A DNA stretch of 6,644 nucleotides, taken from NCBI GenBank assembly GCA_031278575.1, contig JAITKD010000100.1, positions 1 to 6,644 of the forward strand, in the 5' to 3' direction. Positions 4,117-6,644 of this stretch are shown here, piece after piece. How positions within the stretch are numbered: the first letter of the stretch is position 1; each line of letters starts with the position of its first letter. This DNA is from Spirochaetaceae bacterium (lineage in GTDB: Bacteria > Spirochaetota > Spirochaetia > Treponematales > Breznakiellaceae). The notes under the pieces are model-generated. The model made no database searches. It had not been told where the DNA came from and was given only the letters and a program-made list of their open reading frames with translations. The position numbers and the translations under genes were made by a program.

Positions 4117-6644
4117 AGCTGCTTTCGGGCCTGAAAAACCGTAATCCGCCGGAAGAATTCCCCCTGCTCCCCCTGCGGGAGTTAATTTTATTTCCCCATA
4201 CCATGCTCCCGGTGTTTATCACCTATAAATCGGGGATCGCCGCGGTGGAAGAAGCCCTGAAGCGGGACCACCGTCTGTTTGCGGTATGTCTCAAGGGCCC
4301 TATCGAAGCCGGGGAAACCTATACCGCCGGCACCGTGGTCAGGATGGTCCAGCACCTAAAACTCCCGGATAATACCTTCCGGGTGGTCCTGCAAGGGGAA
4401 TACCGGGCGAATATGACCGGGGTACAAAAATTCAACACCCATGAATTGGTACGGATTGAACCCATAGGCTCCGTAAGTTCCGGGGAGCCGCCGAATCCTG
4501 AACTGGCCGCGTTAGTCAGGACGGTCCAGAAATCTTTCGTCCAATACGCGGAATTCTCCAAAAAAATAAGCACCGAAACCCTCTCGGCGGTGGAAAAAAT
4601 CGAAGACCCGGAACGGCTCGGAAATCTTATCGCCCACGCCCTCGCGGTAAAGGCGGAGCGTAAAATTGAATTTCTAAGAATCCCCGGGGCCGCGGAACGC
4701 CTGGAAGCGATCCTGGAAACCCTGGAAATGGAAAACGAGATCTTTGGGATTCAAAAAAACATCAACGGGAAAGTTAAGAGCCGGATGGAAAAAACCCAGC
4801 GGGAATATATTCTCCACGAACAATTGAAAGAAATCAATAAGGAACTGGGGAAAAACGAGGGGGCGGATGAATTTGCCGAGCTGGAACGTTCCCTGGAGGA
4901 ACGGCATCCCCCGGAGGAGGTCCTCCTTAAAGCCCGGAAGGAAATCACCCGGCTCCGTAAACTCCAGCCCCTGTCCCCGGAAGCGGGGGTGCTCCGGGGA
5001 TACCTGGAATGGATATCGGATCTTCCCTGGGGGGAATTCAGCGTTGATTCGGGGGACCTTCGGGAGGCGGAGAAGATCCTTAACGAAGATCACTTTGGTA
5101 TGCACAAAGCCAAAGAGCGGATCCTGGAATTTATCGCCGTCCGTAGTTTGACTTCTTTCCCCGGCGAGGGCAGCCCGGGCAATTCCCGAATCCGGGGACC
5201 CATCCTCTGTTTTGTGGGCCCCCCGGGGACGGGAAAAACCAGCCTGGGCAAATCCGTGGCCCGGGCATTGGGCAGGGCCTTTGTCCGGATCTCCCTGGGG
5301 GGGGTACGGGACGAAGCGGAAATCCGGGGGCACCGGAAAACCTATGTGGGGGCCCTGCCGGGAAAGATCCTCCAGTCCATGCGGAAGGCGGGAACCACCA
5401 ACCCGGTATTCCTGTTGGATGAAATCGATAAACTTTCCAGCGATTTCCGGGGGGACCCCGCCTCGGCCCTGCTGGAAGTCCTGGACCCGGAACAAAACGG
5501 GGCCTTTACGGATCACTATCTGGAGGTTCCCTACGACCTTTCCAAGGTGTTGTTCATTACCACCGCCAATTCCCTCTACCCGATCCCCTACCCCCTGCTG
5601 GATCGGATGGAAATTATCGAAATTCCCGGTTACGGGGAAGGGGAAAAACTCGCCATTGCCCAACAGTTTTTGGTACCCAAGGAACTGGAAGAAAACGGCC
5701 TGGGGCAGGCGAAGATCGGTTTTAAGGATGAGGCGATCCGGAAAATAATCCGGCACTGGACCATGGAATCGGGGGTCCGGGGCCTGGAACGGGAGATCGC
5801 CCGCTGCGTCCGGCGGATTGCCCGGGGGGCGGTGGAAAAGGGGTACGGGAAAACCCCCGAACGGTCCGTCAATTCCTTTAAAAAAACCATAGGTCCCGGG
5901 GATTTGGAAAAACTCCTGGGCCGGAAGAAATACAAACACGACGTGGTCTTCAAGGAGGCCCGAATAGGGGTTTCCTACGGCCTGGCCTGGACCGAAACCG
6001 GCGGGACCATGTTACCGGTGGAAACCACCAAATTTGAGGGAACCGGGGAAGTTTTTATTACCGGAAACCTGGGGGACGTGATGAAGGAAAGCGCCCGGAT
6101 AGCCCTTTCCTATCTGCGGAGCGCCCAGGGCCGGTACAAATTTACCGTGGCTGACGTGGGAAAAACCGATTTTCATATCCACGTCCCCGAGGGGGCCATT
6201 CCCAAGGACGGCCCCTCCGCGGGGATAACCCTGGCGGCGTCCCTGCTTTCCACCCTCTGCGGGGTGCCCCCCAAGCCCGGAATCGCCATGACCGGGGAAC
6301 TCACCCTGACCGGGAGGATCCTCCCCATCGGCGGGCTCAAAGAAAAGCTCCTCGCCGCCGTCCGGAACGGTATGGAACGGGTCCTCATCCCGGCGGATAA
6401 CCGGGACGAATGGGCGGAACTGGATAAGGACCTGCGGGGTTCGATGCCCGTCGATTTTGTGGAAACCGCCGACGAGGCCCTGGGACTGCTGTTTGAAAAG
6501 GGGATACAGCGGAAGCCGCGGCTCAAACCCGGCGCGCCGAAACTTCCCCCGGGCCAAAAACCCAAAGCCAAAAGAATAGCCGGATTAAAGCCGGTCGAGG
6601 TAAAAACCGGCCGGACCGGAGCGGCCCCCGCTCCCCCGCACTAA
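4113..6644 (+). CDS. lon: ATP-dependent Lon protease
   Basis: An 843-residue LonA-type protease that unfolds and degrades misfolded and regulatory proteins in the cytoplasm. The N-terminal substrate-binding domain (from about residue 15, FPLLPLREL) leads through a helical region into the AAA+ module: Walker A GPPGTGKT (369-376), pore-loop motif TYVGALPGK, Walker B Asp436-Glu437, sensor-1 Asn486, Arg498 and sensor-2 Arg556. The C-terminal protease domain has catalytic Ser702 (KDGPSAG) and Lys745 (GLKEK), spaced 43 apart as in E. coli Ser679-Lys722. A Gly/Ser/Pro-rich linker (about 348-359) precedes Walker A. After the normal end of the domain (about 796) comes a 47-residue basic, proline-rich tail. 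The ATG overlaps the clpX stop as ATGA and lacks a Shine-Dalgarno sequence. The gene is complete, and its TAA is the last codon of the window. Whether more genes follow in the operon cannot be seen. Confidence 0.97.
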   Translation: MKLLSGLKNRNPPEEFPLLPLRELILFPHTMLPVFITYKSGIAAVEEALKRDHRLFAVCLKGPIEAGETYTAGTVVRMVQHLKLPDNTFRVVLQGEYRANMTGVQKFNTHELVRIEPIGSVSSGEPPNPELAALVRTVQKSFVQYAEFSKKISTETLSAVEKIEDPERLGNLIAHALAVKAERKIEFLRIPGAAERLEAILETLEMENEIFGIQKNINGKVKSRMEKTQREYILHEQLKEINKELGKNEGADEFAELERSLEERHPPEEVLLKARKEITRLRKLQPLSPEAGVLRGYLEWISDLPWGEFSVDSGDLREAEKILNEDHFGMHKAKERILEFIAVRSLTSFPGEGSPGNSRIRGPILCFVGPPGTGKTSLGKSVARALGRAFVRISLGGVRDEAEIRGHRKTYVGALPGKILQSMRKAGTTNPVFLLDEIDKLSSDFRGDPASALLEVLDPEQNGAFTDHYLEVPYDLSKVLFITTANSLYPIPYPLLDRMEIIEIPGYGEGEKLAIAQQFLVPKELEENGLGQAKIGFKDEAIRKIIRHWTMESGVRGLEREIARCVRRIARGAVEKGYGKTPERSVNSFKKTIGPGDLEKLLGRKKYKHDVVFKEARIGVSYGLAWTETGGTMLPVETTKFEGTGEVFITGNLGDVMKESARIALSYLRSAQGRYKFTVADVGKTDFHIHVPEGAIPKDGPSAGITLAASLLSTLCGVPPKPGIAMTGELTLTGRILPIGGLKEKLLAAVRNGMERVLIPADNRDEWAELDKDLRGSMPVDFVETADEALGLLFEKGIQRKPRLKPGAPKLPPGQKPKAKRIAGLKPVEVKTGRTGAAPAPPH
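5297..5304 (+). repeat. Run of eight G inside lon
   Basis: The run lies in CTG-GGG-GGG-GTA for Leu395-Gly396-Gly397-Val398 in the conserved [13 protein letters not shown] motif of the AAA+ module. A slip here would truncate Lon before Walker B. Confidence 0.9.

Noticed and set aside
4674..5939. A 421-codon minus-strand frame opposite lon
   Set aside because: Same explanation: it mirrors lon codon bias and has no domain, no ribosome site and low-complexity composition.
1..6644. CRISPR array, insertion sequence or defence genes
   Set aside because: No regularly spaced direct repeats, transposase or nuclease genes were found on either strand.

Overview
This 6.6 kb window is a conserved protein quality-control locus. 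Its four complete protein genes all lie on the + strand, in the order trigger factor (tig), ClpP peptidase (clpP), ClpX unfoldase (clpX) and Lon protease (lon). A leucine tRNA gene and about 630 bases of non-coding DNA precede them. Compact spacing, heavy use of GGG/CCC/CCG codons, long G or C runs, a tRNA without an encoded CCA end and the overall protein character suggest a moderately GC-rich bacterium. A spirochaete of the Treponema type (the higher-GC, insect-gut kind) is my best guess. This is recall-based inference, not something proven here.

Layout. Bases 1-180 are AT-rich and hold three consecutive hairpins. Bases 126-323 on the minus strand hold a short, doubtful reading frame that may be a gene remnant. 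Bases 314-339 are an A/T homopolymer block. A very good sigma70-type promoter (TTGACA, 17 bases, TAGACT) at 442-470 points right into a GC-rich, hairpin-filled leader and then tRNA-Leu(UAG) at 633-713. Bases 714-887 carry a possible weak terminator and a possible promoter for tig.

The four protein genes look like one operon. The tig-clpP gap is 9 bases, clpP and clpX overlap by 17 bases, and clpX and lon overlap by an ATGA. The stop codon of lon is the last codon of the window, so the 3' end of the transcript is not seen.

The genes form a pathway. Trigger factor meets nascent chains at the ribosome exit tunnel. ClpX unfolds tagged or damaged proteins and feeds them to the ClpP chamber. Lon degrades misfolded and regulatory proteins by itself. 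All catalytic and ATPase residues that I looked for are present. I found no undescribed system here. The oddities worth checking are long G/C homopolymers inside conserved motifs of all three protease genes, a basic proline-rich tail on Lon, a lon start without a Shine-Dalgarno sequence next to a small hairpin, and the upstream hairpin cluster.
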